In this document: piece by piece, positions 54,201 through 64,000 of the stretch
Layout of the letters: each line of letters starts with the position of its first letter
Numbering within the stretch: the first letter of the stretch is position 1
NCBI GenBank assembly: GCA_018136815.1
Contig: CM030939.1
Span: 3,465,419 to 3,529,418 of the forward strand
DNA: 64,000 bases
Direction: 5' to 3'
DNA from: Isochrysis galbana
Taxonomy: Eukaryota; Haptophyta; Isochrysidales; Isochrysidaceae
The notes under the pieces: model-generated
Seen by the model: the letters and a program-made list of their open reading frames with translations, nothing else
Told to the model about the DNA's origin: nothing
Databases searched by the model: none
Made by a program: the position numbers and the translations under genes

Positions 54201-56246
54201 CTTTCGTAATCGATTCCTCAGCTAGCAAACTAGGAGAATTCGTGGGCCGGCTTCGCGAATACAAGCAGAAGGGTTTGGGAGAGTTGGCTGCGCGCGCAAA
54301 GAGGACCTTCGAGAATGCGAGCCAGAAACTCGATGAGATGCGAGCTCGCCACGAGCAATTGAAGGCTGATCTCCAAGATCGTGAGGGCAAGCTGACGCGC
54401 AAGGAGAGGATGGTTGCTGAGATTGATGCCAACATCGAATACAGGTGAGTGTCACTTGGATTGCGCGGGATGCATATGCGAACTGCTGAACTGAGCGGGT
54501 CAACTAGCCGTGTGTCCTTGGCCCTGTGATTGTGGTTCGCTTTGAAATTCGGAATCTCCCCAGGACCTACGCGGCGCGTGAGGTCGAGCTGGCCAAGGAG
54601 CTCGAGGCCATTCGACTTGAGATTAAGACGTTGCCCAATGCAAATGGCATCGAGGCGAGCATTGGCAAGATTGAAGCGGCACTACGCGCCAAAGAGATGG
54701 AAGAGCAGAAGAACCTGGGTTCGGTTGAAACGCACACTGCCCGGCTTAAAGACACGCGGGCGCAGCTCAATGACTCTAGGTGCATCAGCGCGTGCGATGA
54801 TTGCGGAGGGAAATGGAAAAGACTAGCAATGGGCAAGGTTGAAGCGCAAGTGTGGAGGCGCGGACAGTGGCATGGAGTTGCTGTGTATTCGCACATGCCA
54901 TAGGCACCTCTTACTCAGATTCTTCGTTGAAGCAAACATCCGCTCCCCCACCATTCACGCCTTCAACACGTCATTGAGCAACCATCGACTTCTCCGCGTT
55001 GCAGGTTTCGCCAGATCGACGAAAAGTGCGCAGAGAAGAATACCGAGCACTACCTCTGCACTCTCGCGATGGGCGACCTCGATAGGTGTGTCGGCCCGTT
55101 TGCCAATGTCTGTTAGCCTGCGTTCTTAACACGAGACGCGTCCTAGCAACCCACTTCGCAGATTGTGCCGACTCCGGGCGGAGCGCATCCACGTACTCAA
55201 CAATTCAATTCCACACTGATTCGGGCCGGGGGCACTTTGTTGACAGCGATGCTCGCCGTGTCGCTCCCCCCTCTTGCAGATACTATAAAGCGCTAGATCG
55301 TTCGATGATCCGCTTTCACCAGACGAAGATGGAAGAGATCAATCGCTCAGCAAAAGAGCTGTGGAACAAGACGTACAAAGGGACGGACATTGATGGCATC
55401 GAAATCAAGTCTGAGCATGAGGCGCGCGGCCACCCGACGGCGTGATTGGTTTGGTGTAGTATGTGTACCGGTCGCTTGAAGGCCCGTGTCGTCAGAGCTA
55501 GCAGCGCACGCGCATCTCGAGAGTATGCTCCGACAAGTTCTCGCTGACGGCCACCGTCGTCCTCTACAGGGCTATACGGACGCCGGTGCTCGCCGGCATT
55601 CTTACCGTGTGATGATGCGCAAGGGTGACAACTTGCTCGACATGCGTGGACGCTGCTCCGCTGGACAAAAGGTATGACGATGTCGCAACGACAAATAGAC
55701 ACCTGCGGCCCTCCCTAGCGCGGAAATCCGTGTGTAGGGGACAGACTCACCTCACTTCGTGCACAGGTACTTGCCTGTCTCATCATTCGTTTGGCCCTTG
55801 CCGAGTCCTTCTGCATCAATTGCGGTATCCTTGCTCTCGATGAGCCGACGACCAATCTCGACACCGCCAATGCCGAGGTGTGCACTCGCCTGCTTCCTCG
55901 ACTCTATCGCTTGGGTTAGACTTTGGCTCTTGCTGACGCCTTGTGCAACCCACACGGGGCGTGGTGCTCCTTCGCCTAGCTGCCTAGCGATATCCCACGC
56001 ACACGACTTTACCTCGCTCGGCTTGCGCGCACCGACTAGGCATTTGCCTCAGCATTGCACGACGTCATCGAGCACCGGAAGTCGCAGTCGAACTTCCAGC
56101 TGATTGTCATCACCCACGACGAGAAATTCGTGAAAAGCATTGGGGCCTCCGGATATTGTAACCATTACTACCGTGTGGCCAAGAGGCTCACCACTGGCGA
56201 GGTGCACAGCACCATAGAACAGGTCCCGATTGCACAGTTCGATTGA
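48217..56246 (+). CDS. RAD50: RAD50 DNA double-strand-break repair ATPase
   Basis: SMC-like ATPase of the Mre11-Rad50 complex, with roughly 20 short-intron exons. Confirmed first exons: 48217-48308, 48492-48522, 48662-48919, 49168-49398, 49491-49655 and 49724-49900. [15 protein letters not shown] opens the protein; Walker A GPNGSGKT is completed across exon 2; [23 protein letters not shown] follows. Long coiled coil fills 49.5-55.2 kb, broken by the zinc hook CKFC (52173-52184). The C-terminal head has [20 protein letters not shown] (55280 on), the ABC signature [10 protein letters not shown], Walker [13 protein letters not shown] (about 55830-55865) and VITHDEKF, ending at 56246. Most introns are GT-AG; one near 55410 appears GC-AG. 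An intron near 53160 contains a tandem duplication of its own donor. All catalytic elements are present, so the gene looks functional. Internal exon edges in the coiled coil are not all resolved. Confidence 0.95.
53158..53310 (+). repeat. Tandem duplication within a RAD50 intron, donor site doubled
   Basis: 'aagggtgagttgagctgatt' and about 45 following bases occur at 53158 and again at 53228, with 'catcatgtcctc' against 'caacatgtcctc' and 'ccccaatcat' near both ends. Both copies carry an AG-GGTGAGT donor-like site. Confidence 0.88.
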
Positions 56247-56980
56247 GTGGCACTCTTCAGATTTTGCATACATAGATGATTAGCGCTACACACTCTCAAC
56301 TATGGCGATCAGCAAGAGCATATTGCTTCTCGCTCCCGTTGTGCTCATTAGCTCGCATTCTCTGTCGGATCTTGGTGCCCTCATCTTACCATGCGCTCAG
56401 CAACCATCTCTTACTATAATGAAAACAAAAGTTCTGAAGATGGCTCTGCCTCTAGTGTCCTGCTGACCTCCTTGATGCTGTGTCCCGCGGCCATGTGGCC
56501 GAGCTGACTGTAGTGGGTTGTGCATCCATCTGTGCGTATGGCTGGTGTTGTGTTGATGTTGGTCCGTTCGCCGTTCGACCGCCCGGGAGGCTCGTGCATG
56601 CGCATAGGGCCAGTGCCTCGGCAGTGTAGGGGCCCAGCCCGGTATCACTCGGACACCTGGCTCGTCAGCCGTCAAGCATGGCGGGATTCCGGGACTGAAA
56701 CGTAGTGTCCGCGATTAGCTGGTGGGGTTGGCTAGGCATATTACAATAATGATATTATTATTCATGATCCTTTCCTGAGTGTGAATGGCCATTTCATCGA
56801 TGAGGTGAGGTCTCATGATGAGTTAGAAGAGGTGGCCAGGGGAAGCTCGAGCGAGAGGGGAGGGGTGTGGCGGCGTCTCGTCCGCGAGGTTCGCCTGTGT
56901 CCACGATGAGACGATGAGCCAGCTTCCAGTTGTTTAACTATTCGTAGAGAGTAGAATCTGTTGACGGCCGTCCCTCTCTC
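56247..56980. other. Intergenic between RAD50 and GT25-like gene
   Basis: No gene recognised; flanks of two plus-strand genes. Confidence 0.35.
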
Positions 56981-57042
56981 ACTTGGCGGGCAGGGTGGAG
57001 TCGGGCCCGCAGGGGAAGGGGGGGGGGGGGGGTGCTGCGGAG

Positions 57043-59589
57043 ATGCTGGGCACATGGGCGTCGTTGGGCGTGACGTTGGAGCGCGTCCGGCTCTTTGGTC
57101 TCGGCATGGACGAGCACGCCACGCTCTCCAGCCTGCGCTACAGCCTGCAGCTCGAAGAGGAGCAAGAGGAGAGGCAGGCGAGGGCGAAGCACTCACCGCT
57201 CTCCGCAGAGGACAGGGCAGCCCCCAGGGCGGCCGGAGCCTGGTCGCCGGCGCTCGAATTTGTGGGCGGTGTCAATCGGTCGCAGCTCGGCGTCTATCGC
57301 CTCACAAATCGCGACGTCGTCAGCCAGTGGGCCTTTCGCAGCTATGCGACCACGGAGTACCACTTTGGCATCGCGGGGCAGTCAGCGCATCGCGACACCT
57401 TCATGCTCGCCAACGCGCTCGCGCACCGCAAGGTTTACCGCCGGATTATTGAGCTCGATCTCTCGGCCGCCTACATCTTCGAGGACGACGCGGTCGTCAC
57501 GCCGGCGCTCCGCGAAGGGCCAATGCGCAATGGCCTCACTCCATCCAACCTATTGCAAGAGACGCTGCAGACCGTGCAGCAGCTTGACCCGAATTGGGAC
57601 CTTGTCAACCTTGGCCGCTGCCTCGACCTTTGCAGCCTGGATGTCGTGATGAAGCAACCAGATGGGGCCGACGCTGCCATCGCCTCGACGGGACAAGTAT
57701 TCCGAACCTCGCCACAGAGCATGTGCCTTCACGCATACGCCATCAGCGCAATGGGTGCACGCAAGATGCTCTCCCTGTCGCTCCCGCACGTCTTTCCTAT
57801 CGATATGCTCACGCCCCTTCTGCACCGCGCGGGACTGCTGCGTCTATACTCTGTCTCGCCATTGACCTTCAACCAGAGGAATGCGCTAAAGTCAACCATG
57901 CCTGAGCCCTCTAGTTCAGCACGCCATCGGCGCGCCGGCAGCCTTCCTGAGTGTGATCCAAGAGAGGACCGAAAGTTAAAAGAAAACCTCGTCAACGGCA
58001 CCTCCACTCGGGACGCCGATCGGAGGGCGCTACTCGCGATTGGTGGCTCGTGGGTGTCGCACTTTAGCCCGGCGGCGCAAGCCTGCCCTCGCGTCTTCCA
58101 GACGATTGCACGCGATCAGACAAAGCGGTCAATGAGCCGGTGTGCATTGGAAGAGTTCCATTGTGAGGTCATCTCGGGCGGATCAGTCACGGGAGGGAGC
58201 GCGAACCAGGCACAGCACTCGGACGCCGTCAGCTTAGTCGAGCAGATGGACTCGCTTAGCCTGCGAGGTGCCCTCATCTGGGGGCTGAGGCTCGACGACC
58301 GCAAGAGTCAGTGGTTCGCACATTTCCATCAGGCCGTTTACTCAGCACTCAAGTACGCGTTTGAGCAATCGTCGACTCCGCGCCACCTGTGCTGGGTGAG
58401 AGGCGATTCGCTGCCGAGCGACTGCTCCCTGGACCGGTTGCTCGGCTATGAGAGCGACCACCGAGCTGCCGCGGCAGTGGGAGTCCAGTCCATCCTGGGA
58501 CGTTCGTTGGTATTCGCATCGCCTAAGTATATGCCAGAAGCGCATGGATGGGCACTCACTGCATTGCCGGTCGATGTGTCCTCCGCGTACATCTTCCACG
58601 AGGTAATGCCAGCACGTTTTTTCCCGCTCGTGCCACTCGGCCGTGCGGTGCAGTGGATCACGGGTGTCCATGGTGGCCCTTCTCGCCCCATCAATACCAC
58701 CTTTTTGGTGCTCGACAATTCTGACAATTGCCCTAGGTGGCCATGCATGCGCCCGAGCACGTCGGGCAAGCCTGCCACCATGGTGTCGGCATTGGCGTCA
58801 GCTCTGACCCCAGCGGACATTGAGCGCGAAATGAGGCAGATCCGACTAGTCGCGGGAGCGCGTCGCGCAAGTCGCACCATCGCATTGTTAGGATCCTCAT
58901 GGAGGGATGGCGGGTTTGATTTCTGTGCTTTCGCGATGGGATGCCGCGCTGTTCGTGTCCAAGTACAACTCTCCAGCGCGCGCGCAGTTGGCGCAGCTCT
59001 CCGCATGTGCCGTGACCTTCCAAGAAACCTACTCTCAAGTGAACTTGACCCCATCCAAGCCTCGGGTGTCTATGCATTTGTACCCCTCTTGCAGCGAGGC
59101 CGACCGTCGCGCGTGCATGGGCTTGAGCGTTTCTACTTTCCAGCGAGCGCGTTTGACGCCGCAGCGCAAGGCAAGTTTCTCGCGACAAACAATCCCGAGG
59201 TTGCACGGGTATTATCCCCCATCGCGCTAGAGGCGATGACGTTTTCGCCTAATGTCACCGAGGTCTGTGGCAGGGCTGCAGCGGCGGTGCAGCTTGCAAA
59301 CGCGGACGCCTTCCGCCGGTTGCAGCGCTTCATTTGGGCGGAGCACACCTACGTTTCGCGATTAAATGCCCTCGTGAGCCTCCTGCGGCCACCGCAATCT
59401 TCCCAGCCGCCGACCGAGGATGGCGTCCATTCTACCGTTGAGGGCTTCCCGTCGCGCACAGCGTCTGGGCAGGATGCCGCTTGGTGCAGCAACTACCACT
59501 TCTTGATGGGAGCTCGGTGGTTCCGAGATGGCGTCTACTCGCATCTATTCCGCAGCGCCCCAGCGGCCGTTGCACAAGCACGGCTCTAA
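57043..59589 (+). CDS. GT25-like glycosyltransferase with long unknown C-terminus
   Basis: A single frame of about 848 residues from the first ATG after a 16-bp G run; the upstream frame has no ATG. Residues ~60-300 resemble family 25 glycosyltransferases: NRSQLGVYRLTNRD, then HRDTFMLANALAHRKVYRRIIELDLSAAYIFEDDAVV with the acidic EDD at 147-149, a W-D-L-V-N-L-G strand, YAISAMGARKML and FPIDMLTPLL, then SPLTFNQR. This matches the order in LPS/collagen-type GT25 enzymes, which use a nucleotide sugar and divalent metal. Residues ~310-848 are not recognised; they contain several W/H/C-rich segments and may be a second catalytic or binding domain. No clear signal peptide is visible at this start, so an upstream exon may supply it. 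Sugar and acceptor are unknown. Confidence 0.72.
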   Translation: MLGTWASLGVTLERVRLFGLGMDEHATLSSLRYSLQLEEEQEERQARAKHSPLSAEDRAAPRAAGAWSPALEFVGGVNRSQLGVYRLTNRDVVSQWAFRSYATTEYHFGIAGQSAHRDTFMLANALAHRKVYRRIIELDLSAAYIFEDDAVVTPALREGPMRNGLTPSNLLQETLQTVQQLDPNWDLVNLGRCLDLCSLDVVMKQPDGADAAIASTGQVFRTSPQSMCLHAYAISAMGARKMLSLSLPHVFPIDMLTPLLHRAGLLRLYSVSPLTFNQRNALKSTMPEPSSSARHRRAGSLPECDPREDRKLKENLVNGTSTRDADRRALLAIGGSWVSHFSPAAQACPRVFQTIARDQTKRSMSRCALEEFHCEVISGGSVTGGSANQAQHSDAVSLVEQMDSLSLRGALIWGLRLDDRKSQWFAHFHQAVYSALKYAFEQSSTPRHLCWVRGDSLPSDCSLDRLLGYESDHRAAAAVGVQSILGRSLVFASPKYMPEAHGWALTALPVDVSSAYIFHEVMPARFFPLVPLGRAVQWITGVHGGPSRPINTTFLVLDNSDNCPRWPCMRPSTSGKPATMVSALASALTPADIEREMRQIRLVAGARRASRTIALLGSSWRDGGFDFCAFAMGCRAVRVQVQLSSARAVGAALRMCRDLPRNLLSSELDPIQASGVYAFVPLLQRGRPSRVHGLERFYFPASAFDAAAQGKFLATNNPEVARVLSPIALEAMTFSPNVTEVCGRAAAAVQLANADAFRRLQRFIWAEHTYVSRLNALVSLLRPPQSSQPPTEDGVHSTVEGFPSRTASGQDAAWCSNYHFLMGARWFRDGVYSHLFRSAPAAVAQARL

Positions 59590-60235
59590 CGAGCTGACTA
59601 GAGCTAGAGTACTGAGGACGACCGCACTGCGGCAACGTGCTCGCCGGGCAAGGCAACCATCCCTCCTCCCTGAGCAAACCGAACGACGTGCGTGCGTGAG
59701 CTACAAATCGCTTTTGCTTCAATCGTTATTGTTTCGCTCGTTTTAGCTTCACTCAATTCTTCTCGGGCAACCGTCTACCCCCATCCACAAACAACAATAG
59801 AATTGCCTTTGCATTTTTCACGGCGCGTTCGCAGCTTTTAGCAGCAACCTTGCATGAAAAAACTTTTGTAGTTATAGTTATAGTTTGACCTATTGAGCGT
59901 GCCGCGACCGCGCTCGCCCGAGCGCCCTAAACGCACCGCGCTCCACTTGGGACGCCCCACGCCGCCTGAGGCAGCTCGTCGCAGAGCCGTCTCACAGCCC
60001 GTCCAACCCATCACCAAACAGTTTGCCACCATATTGCTCTATGCAACACACAAGGAGTCACTGAGACCCCCTCTTGCAGTGAGAATTTGCAACGCGGATG
60101 TTCGGCTTTCGCCGGCGCACCCCTTAGCCCATATTTATATTTGGTATAAGACTATAGCAGCACCTACTCTGTGGAAGGTCAATAGGGCATCGGCCACCCC
60201 TCAGCTTGGGGACTCTCTCTCGCTTCTAGCTTCTC
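59590..60235. other. 3' flank and unassigned sequence
   Basis: No gene recognised. A frame at 59893-60480 is open and basic but merges into short tandem repeats, so it is not called. Confidence 0.3.
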
Positions 60236-60294
60236 CCACGCGCAGGCGCGTCGGTGTGCAGCCTGAGGTGATTTTCCGCCCCCCTCAAGACGAA

Positions 60295-60400
60295 AAGCAT
60301 TCCTTTACCACCGCCCCAAGGGTGAAAGCGCGTTCAACCGCCACCACCCCAAAGCAAACGCATTCAATTGCCACCACTCCAAAGGTGGAAAAGTGTTCAA
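60295..60400 (+). repeat. Short tandem repeat of ~33-36 bp
   Basis: Three to four degenerate units of the form 'attcaattgccaccactcca' plus 'aaggtggaaa' lie between 60295 and 60400. Confidence 0.55.
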
Positions 60401-60519
60401 TCGCCGTCGACAAGGCAAAACGTGCTTCCCGACGCCGAATCGCCATTGTTGAATCGTTCTCGAAACTCCGCTCCCACTAGGGCATCGCCGCCGCTGCCAG
60501 ACCCTTTCTCCCACGTTTG

Positions 60520-61650
60520 CCGCCATGGCGCTACTAGCTGTGTGTGTCATGCCACTGCGCATTGGCAGCCACCCTCCCACCGTCCTTTCTCCCCCTGCAC
60601 CTCCACCGCCGCTCCGCTCTCGCCGCTGCATATCGCATACAGCCACCGCCAACCGCCGCCCCTCCCCGCCGCCGCCACTACCATCACCACCCTTGTTGCC
60701 CACACTTGCCACCGCCGCCACGTGTTCGGCGTGCGGCCGCGCCTTGGCAGCCGCCCTTCCACCGCCCTCTCCCCCTCTCTTCCTCAGCCGCCGCTCCACT
60801 CTCGGCGCCACCAACAGACAGTACAAAGCCACAGTCGTGTGCCGCCGTCGCAGCCAGCGCGCCCGTTGCATCCACGTCGCCACCGCCACCGATTTTGTTG
60901 CCACCACCGCCCCACATATGTTCGGCGTGCTGCCGCGCCTCGGCAGCTACCCTCCCACCACCATCTTTGCTTCTCCACCTCGGTGACGACTCCGCTTTCG
61001 TTGCCGCATCACGCGCGCGGCTACTGCCGACGCCCCCCCCCCCCCCCCTTTGCATCGCCGCCGACGCGACCGCCAATGCCTTCCCCTACTTGCCGGCTGC
61101 CAACGCCGCGCCACCTGTGTTCGGTGTGAGGCCGCGCCTCAGCACCATCGCCATTGACAACCCTGCCTCCCTATCCACCTCCATCACCATTCTGCTCTCG
61201 CCGCCGCACCACGTGCACAGCCGCCATCGGCTGCCCCCGATGCCACCCCGCCCGTACATCGCAGCCGGCGCGCCACCTGTCATTGGCACCGACGTGCCTT
61301 GGCACCAGCCCTCCCACCGCCTCCCCACCCCCTGTACCAGCGCCGCTCTCCACTCTCGCCGGATCCCACCGCGTATGGCCGCCGTCCGTTGCTGCCGCTG
61401 CCACCCCACCGACCGTATCGCCGCGATCGCGACCGCCACCGCTCTTGTTGCCCGCCATCGCCGCCGCGCCACTAGTCTTCGATGCTGGCGCGCCTTCGGT
61501 GGCCATCGCCATCCACCACCCTTCCTCCCTCTCCACTCCGGCCGCCGCGCTCCCGCTATCATACCATGCGCACAGTCGCAGCCGGCTGCGCGCGGCGCGA
61601 GACAGCTCGCGCGGAAAGGGTCCCGACGACGGGCTCTTCATGATGGCACT
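60520..61650. repeat. C-rich degenerate ~190-bp tandem array
   Basis: The anchor 'cggcagccaccctcccaccg' or a close variant recurs at about 60556, 60747, 60942, 61136, 61303 and 61493 (spacings about 191, 195, 194, 167, 190). Between anchors the order of 'cgccgctccgctctcgccg', 'cacagccaccgcc' and 'ttgttgcccaca' is kept. The plus-strand reading is Pro/Ala/Thr/His-rich in all frames, so the long ORFs here are by-products of composition. The array runs close to the second assembly gap. Confidence 0.8.
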
Positions 61651-61700
61651 CCCGGCAAGGACGAGTATGTCCACGAGGGAGGAGAGTGGCGAAGATTGGT

Positions 61701-61800
61701 NNNNNNNNNNNNNNNNNNNNNNNNNNNNNNNNNNNNNNNNNNNNNNNNNNNNNNNNNNNNNNNNNNNNNNNNNNNNNNNNNNNNNNNNNNNNNNNNNNNN
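61701..61800. other. Assembly gap (100 N)
   Basis: A run of exactly 100 N placed between the ~190-bp tandem array and a family C copy. Confidence 0.99.
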
Positions 61801-61918
61801 ATAGGTGTATGTATCTGTGGCATCAGGCATCAGCACGCGTCAAGGTGTGCAGGCAGGTGCACTGAGGGTTGTCGTGTTAGTACCGGGCTAGTGGGAGTAG
61901 TGGTACTGATGCTCACAA
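61801..61918. repeat. Family C, partial inverted copy
   Basis: 'ataggtgtatgtatctgtgg', 'cgtcaaggtgtgcaggcagg', 'gcactgaggg', 'agtaccgggctagtgggagt' match the inverse of 27490-27600. Confidence 0.68.
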
Positions 61919-62046
61919 ATATTATATATACTACTGTATATACTAATAGCGTGAAACACCGGGGGACCCATGGACCCATCGCACTGGGAGCCATATCGAG
62001 CTTGAGCCTACATGTCGCATGCGCAAATGACGCAAAGACTCACGCT

Positions 62047-62154
62047 CTAGCTCTAGGCATGCAGTATAAGCGAAGTACAAGATGCAAGTTGACTACTCCT
62101 CTAGCTCTAGGCATGCAGTATAAGCGAAGTACAAGATGCAAGTTGACTACTCCT
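62047..62154. repeat. Perfect 54-bp tandem duplication
   Basis: The unit beginning 'ctagctctaggcatgcagta' and ending 'gttgactactcct' occurs at 62047-62100 and 62101-62154 with no visible difference, just 3' of the HAD-fold gene. Confidence 0.9.
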
Positions 62155-62231
62155 TTCCCGCGTGAAGCAGCGCGAGCAGCGCCGCCTCCACATCCCCTTC
62201 CACCCCCCTTGCCTTGCCCCAACGTTCAAGC

Positions 62232-63104
62232 CTAGGAAGCAAGACGACAGCCGAAGAGGTCGTCACACTCAAATCCGTGTTCTCGGCAGCTCGGAGGAGG
62301 GTGCATTGCATGACCACATTCCGTGCAAATAGCGAGGTCACATTCGCCTGACGTGAGCGTCTTCGGGCAAGCAAACCGAACCCGTAGTTGTACAGTGGCG
62401 CGCACAGAGCAGTCGCGACTGCACAACATGCACCCTAGCTCCGCATCGTCCTCAGTAGCGCATGGCCGGTCTATGCGATGCGGCTCAACATCATTGTAGG
62501 ATTCCCGGCATCGCTTGAGATCAGTCGACGGCGGCTGACTAGAGACATCGGGCTGGTTCTCTTCCGCAAGCTGCAATCGGAGCAATGCCACCGCTTCCTG
62601 TGCGAGTTCAGGAGTCAGCCCCACGTGTGATTGTGTTTTGACCACGTGCCCCGCAAACTCATGCCGCCGCGTACTACATGCCTCGCCCAGCAGGAGCTCC
62701 TCGTCGTCGAGGCACACCCATGCATCCGGTGCTGGCTCCTTGCTGGCCTGGCGCCGATCAAGCCATGTGGCTATCTCGTGCTGACGCGTGCTGAACTGGC
62801 AGATCGAGGTGGTGTCGTAGAAGCGGCCTGCCTCGGCCAAGTGCAGGAGCGGGCTATCCGGATGGCTAGCGGCATACCGTCTGAACTCAGCAAGAATGTC
62901 ATCAATGAATGCCTGCCTGGCGCGCCAGGTGGACGAGAGCACCAGCTGTGCCCTCGCTCCGCCTGGCAGGGGCGCCGCGAGCAGCTGGGAGAGCGAGGCA
63001 AGGCTGCGCTCGTTGAAGAGCGTGCCCGGCGGCAACTGCGGCGCCTCATCGCCAAAAGGCAGCAGTACACCGTCAATGTCGAGGAAGATGACCACAAGCC
63101 TCAT
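62232..63104 (-). CDS. HAD-fold protein with Cys-rich C-terminus
   Basis: A 290-residue single-exon protein; ATG 63104 (MRLVVIFLDIDGVLL) is chosen because the motif starts at once. The open frame extends to 63257, so a longer form is possible. Residues 9-13 are D-I-D-G-V, the HAD nucleophile motif; VLSSTWR (about 53-59) supplies motif II; WVCLDDEELLL (about 126-136) gives the acidic motif IV. Spacing and the S-S-T-W-R version resemble the HAD domain of 'Swiss Army Knife' RNA-repair-type proteins, but no ligase or kinase domain is fused here. Residues about 225-290 hold ten or more Cys plus His (CMLCSRDC, CPKTL, CDLAICTECGHAMH, CREHGFECDDLFGC), probably binding zinc. Substrate is unknown. Confidence 0.75.
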   Translation of the reverse strand: MRLVVIFLDIDGVLLPFGDEAPQLPPGTLFNERSLASLSQLLAAPLPGGARAQLVLSSTWRARQAFIDDILAEFRRYAASHPDSPLLHLAEAGRFYDTTSICQFSTRQHEIATWLDRRQASKEPAPDAWVCLDDEELLLGEACSTRRHEFAGHVVKTQSHVGLTPELAQEAVALLRLQLAEENQPDVSSQPPSTDLKRCRESYNDVEPHRIDRPCATEDDAELGCMLCSRDCSVRATVQLRVRFACPKTLTSGECDLAICTECGHAMHPPPSCREHGFECDDLFGCRLAS

Positions 63105-63164
63105 GCGCAGGGAGGACGGCCGAGGTAGCCCTTTCACAGCTGAGACTCCCGGCGCTGGGGACAA

Positions 63165-63176
63165 CCCTAACCCTAG
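63165..63176. repeat. Short telomere-like motif
   Basis: 'ccctaaccctag' lies just upstream of the HAD-fold gene; weak on its own, noted because of the similar motif at 12940. Confidence 0.3.
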
Positions 63177-63522
63177 TACATGCCTAAAACCCCAAAAAAG
63201 GGGGGGCTGGCATTCGGGTCGGGGCGCCCAAACGACAAAATTTTTGTGCCGGACCATGTGTACATAGGCAGATTAGAACCCCCAAAGCAGCCTAGCACAT
63301 GTGCATGAAGTTACAGTGACATTTGAGTGCTGCGAAATCGACAAAAACGCGAAAACCGCCAAAAACGGCGAAAACCCCCAAACTACTCGACTAGACACCG
63401 GTGGCACGCAAAAAAGCACTGTATATGGTAGAAGGCGCCCGTCCCTCCACAACAGGCCAAACACTTGTGTTGGGGGCGCTTGGGCTTGTCCACAGAGCAC
63501 TGACTGTACCCACACAAACCCT

Positions 63523-63698
63523 TTTGAGTCGTTGACGCTCGCTCGGCCTTCTTCCTTCTTCAGCGGATCTCGCGCCCCACCCCGACGTTTGCGCTCACGC
63601 AAGGCGACGGCCACTTTGCCCATATCGATCAATTCGTGTTCGGCGCGCGACTGGGAATGTGTGGAAGCCGGGCTCAGATACTCAGCTGCATTGCTCAT
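63523..63698 (-). CDS. Possible exon of an unassigned minus-strand gene
   Basis: From ATG 63698 the frame reads MSNAAEYLSPASTHSQSRAE, then a charged segment with MGKVAVALRERKRR and DPLKKEEGR, up to about SVNDSK-GF, where a GTTTGT-type donor could end it. It has coding-like composition but no family resemblance. It could be an upstream exon of the HAD-fold gene or a separate gene. Confidence 0.25.
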
Positions 63699-63889
63699 CC
63701 CTGCCTGCATCACACACAGCCTTGCCGGTTTCCGTCGGCGACAAGAAAACAAGGACAACAAGAAAACTCTGACCCACCGCCTCTCCTTTCCCCCCTGCCC
63801 TTTCCCGCCGGACGACGGCGCGCCGCGCGGGCTCTCCCCACCCCACCTTCTCTCTTGCCGTCCCTCTCCCGCCACTTGCTCGCCCCTTC

Positions 63890-64000
63890 CGACGCCGTAC
63901 TGCGTTCTCTCTCGCTCGATACTCTTCCTCCCTCTCCCTCCTCCCCCGCCCCCCTCTCCCTCTCTCCCTCTCTCCCTCTCTCTCTCTCTCTCTCCCAGCC
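63890..64000. repeat. CT-rich low-complexity tract at window end
   Basis: TCCCTCTC and (CT)n repeats run into the window edge. On the minus strand this is a GA tract upstream of the gene(s) at 62.2-63.7 kb. Confidence 0.8.

Noticed and set aside
60368-62235. A 563-residue Pro/Ala/His-rich ORF and partners
   Set aside because: It runs through a C-rich tandem array and even across the N gap; there is no domain, and all frames look alike.

Overview
The window is nuclear DNA from a GC-rich, intron-bearing eukaryote, most likely a unicellular alga or a related protist. Evidence for this: several genes have GT-AG introns of roughly 60-250 bp; gene content is eukaryotic (RAD50 with zinc hook, FCP1-type phosphatase with BRCT, NDUFA12 of complex I, SLC4-type anion transporter, filamin-type repeats); aspartate carbamoyltransferase stands alone instead of being fused in a CAD protein; and an RbfA of bacterial/organellar type is present. 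The lineage cannot be fixed from the sequence alone. Two 100-N gaps (36601-36700, 61701-61800) show it is a scaffold.

Layout: 1-1.1 kb no gene; 1.2-4.6 kb intronless filamin-repeat protein (+); 4.6-9.3 kb repeats (an 863-bp and a 203-bp inverted-repeat element, each with a perfect 8-bp target duplication) and a long purine/pyrimidine tract; 9.3-11.3 kb SLC4/Bor1-like transporter (+); 11.3-13.5 kb repeats; 13.6-14.7 kb sulfotransferase-like secretory protein (+); 14.7-18.1 kb repeats, including a nested element; 18.2-19.6 kb conserved coiled-coil protein (-); 20.4-22.7 kb four-exon sulfatase (+); 22.7-24.4 kb repeats; 24.5-25.3 kb NDUFA12 (+); 25.7-28.1 kb repeats, including a ~500-bp palindrome; 28.9-31.2 kb FCP1-like phosphatase (-); 31.2-35.3 kb repeats, including a ~195-bp tandem array and an AT-richer island; 35.4-36.0 kb RbfA (-); 36.1-39.6 kb repeats, gap and a Copia LTR-retrotransposon fossil; 41.3-42.7 kb four-exon ATCase (-), with an inverted partial copy at 43.0-43.4 kb; 44.2-47.5 kb nested mobile-element remains; 48.2-56.2 kb many-exon RAD50 (+); 57.0-59.6 kb GT25-like protein (+); 60.2-61.7 kb C-rich ~190-bp tandem array; 62.2-63.1 kb HAD-fold protein with a Cys-rich tail (-).

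The genes do not form a pathway and look like an ordinary eukaryotic neighbourhood: DNA repair, transcription, pyrimidine synthesis, respiration, organelle ribosome maturation, ion transport and glycan/sulfate chemistry. Between them lies a dense layer of short repeat families that recur across the window in both orientations and are often nested. I found no convincing new multi-gene system. The best leads are the captured ATCase fragment, two candidate GC-AG introns sharing one donor, a frame slip in a poly-G run of NDUFA12, two ~190-bp tandem arrays of nucleosome-like period, two miniature element families with 8-bp target duplications, and a mobile-element-like protein with paired CCCH motifs.
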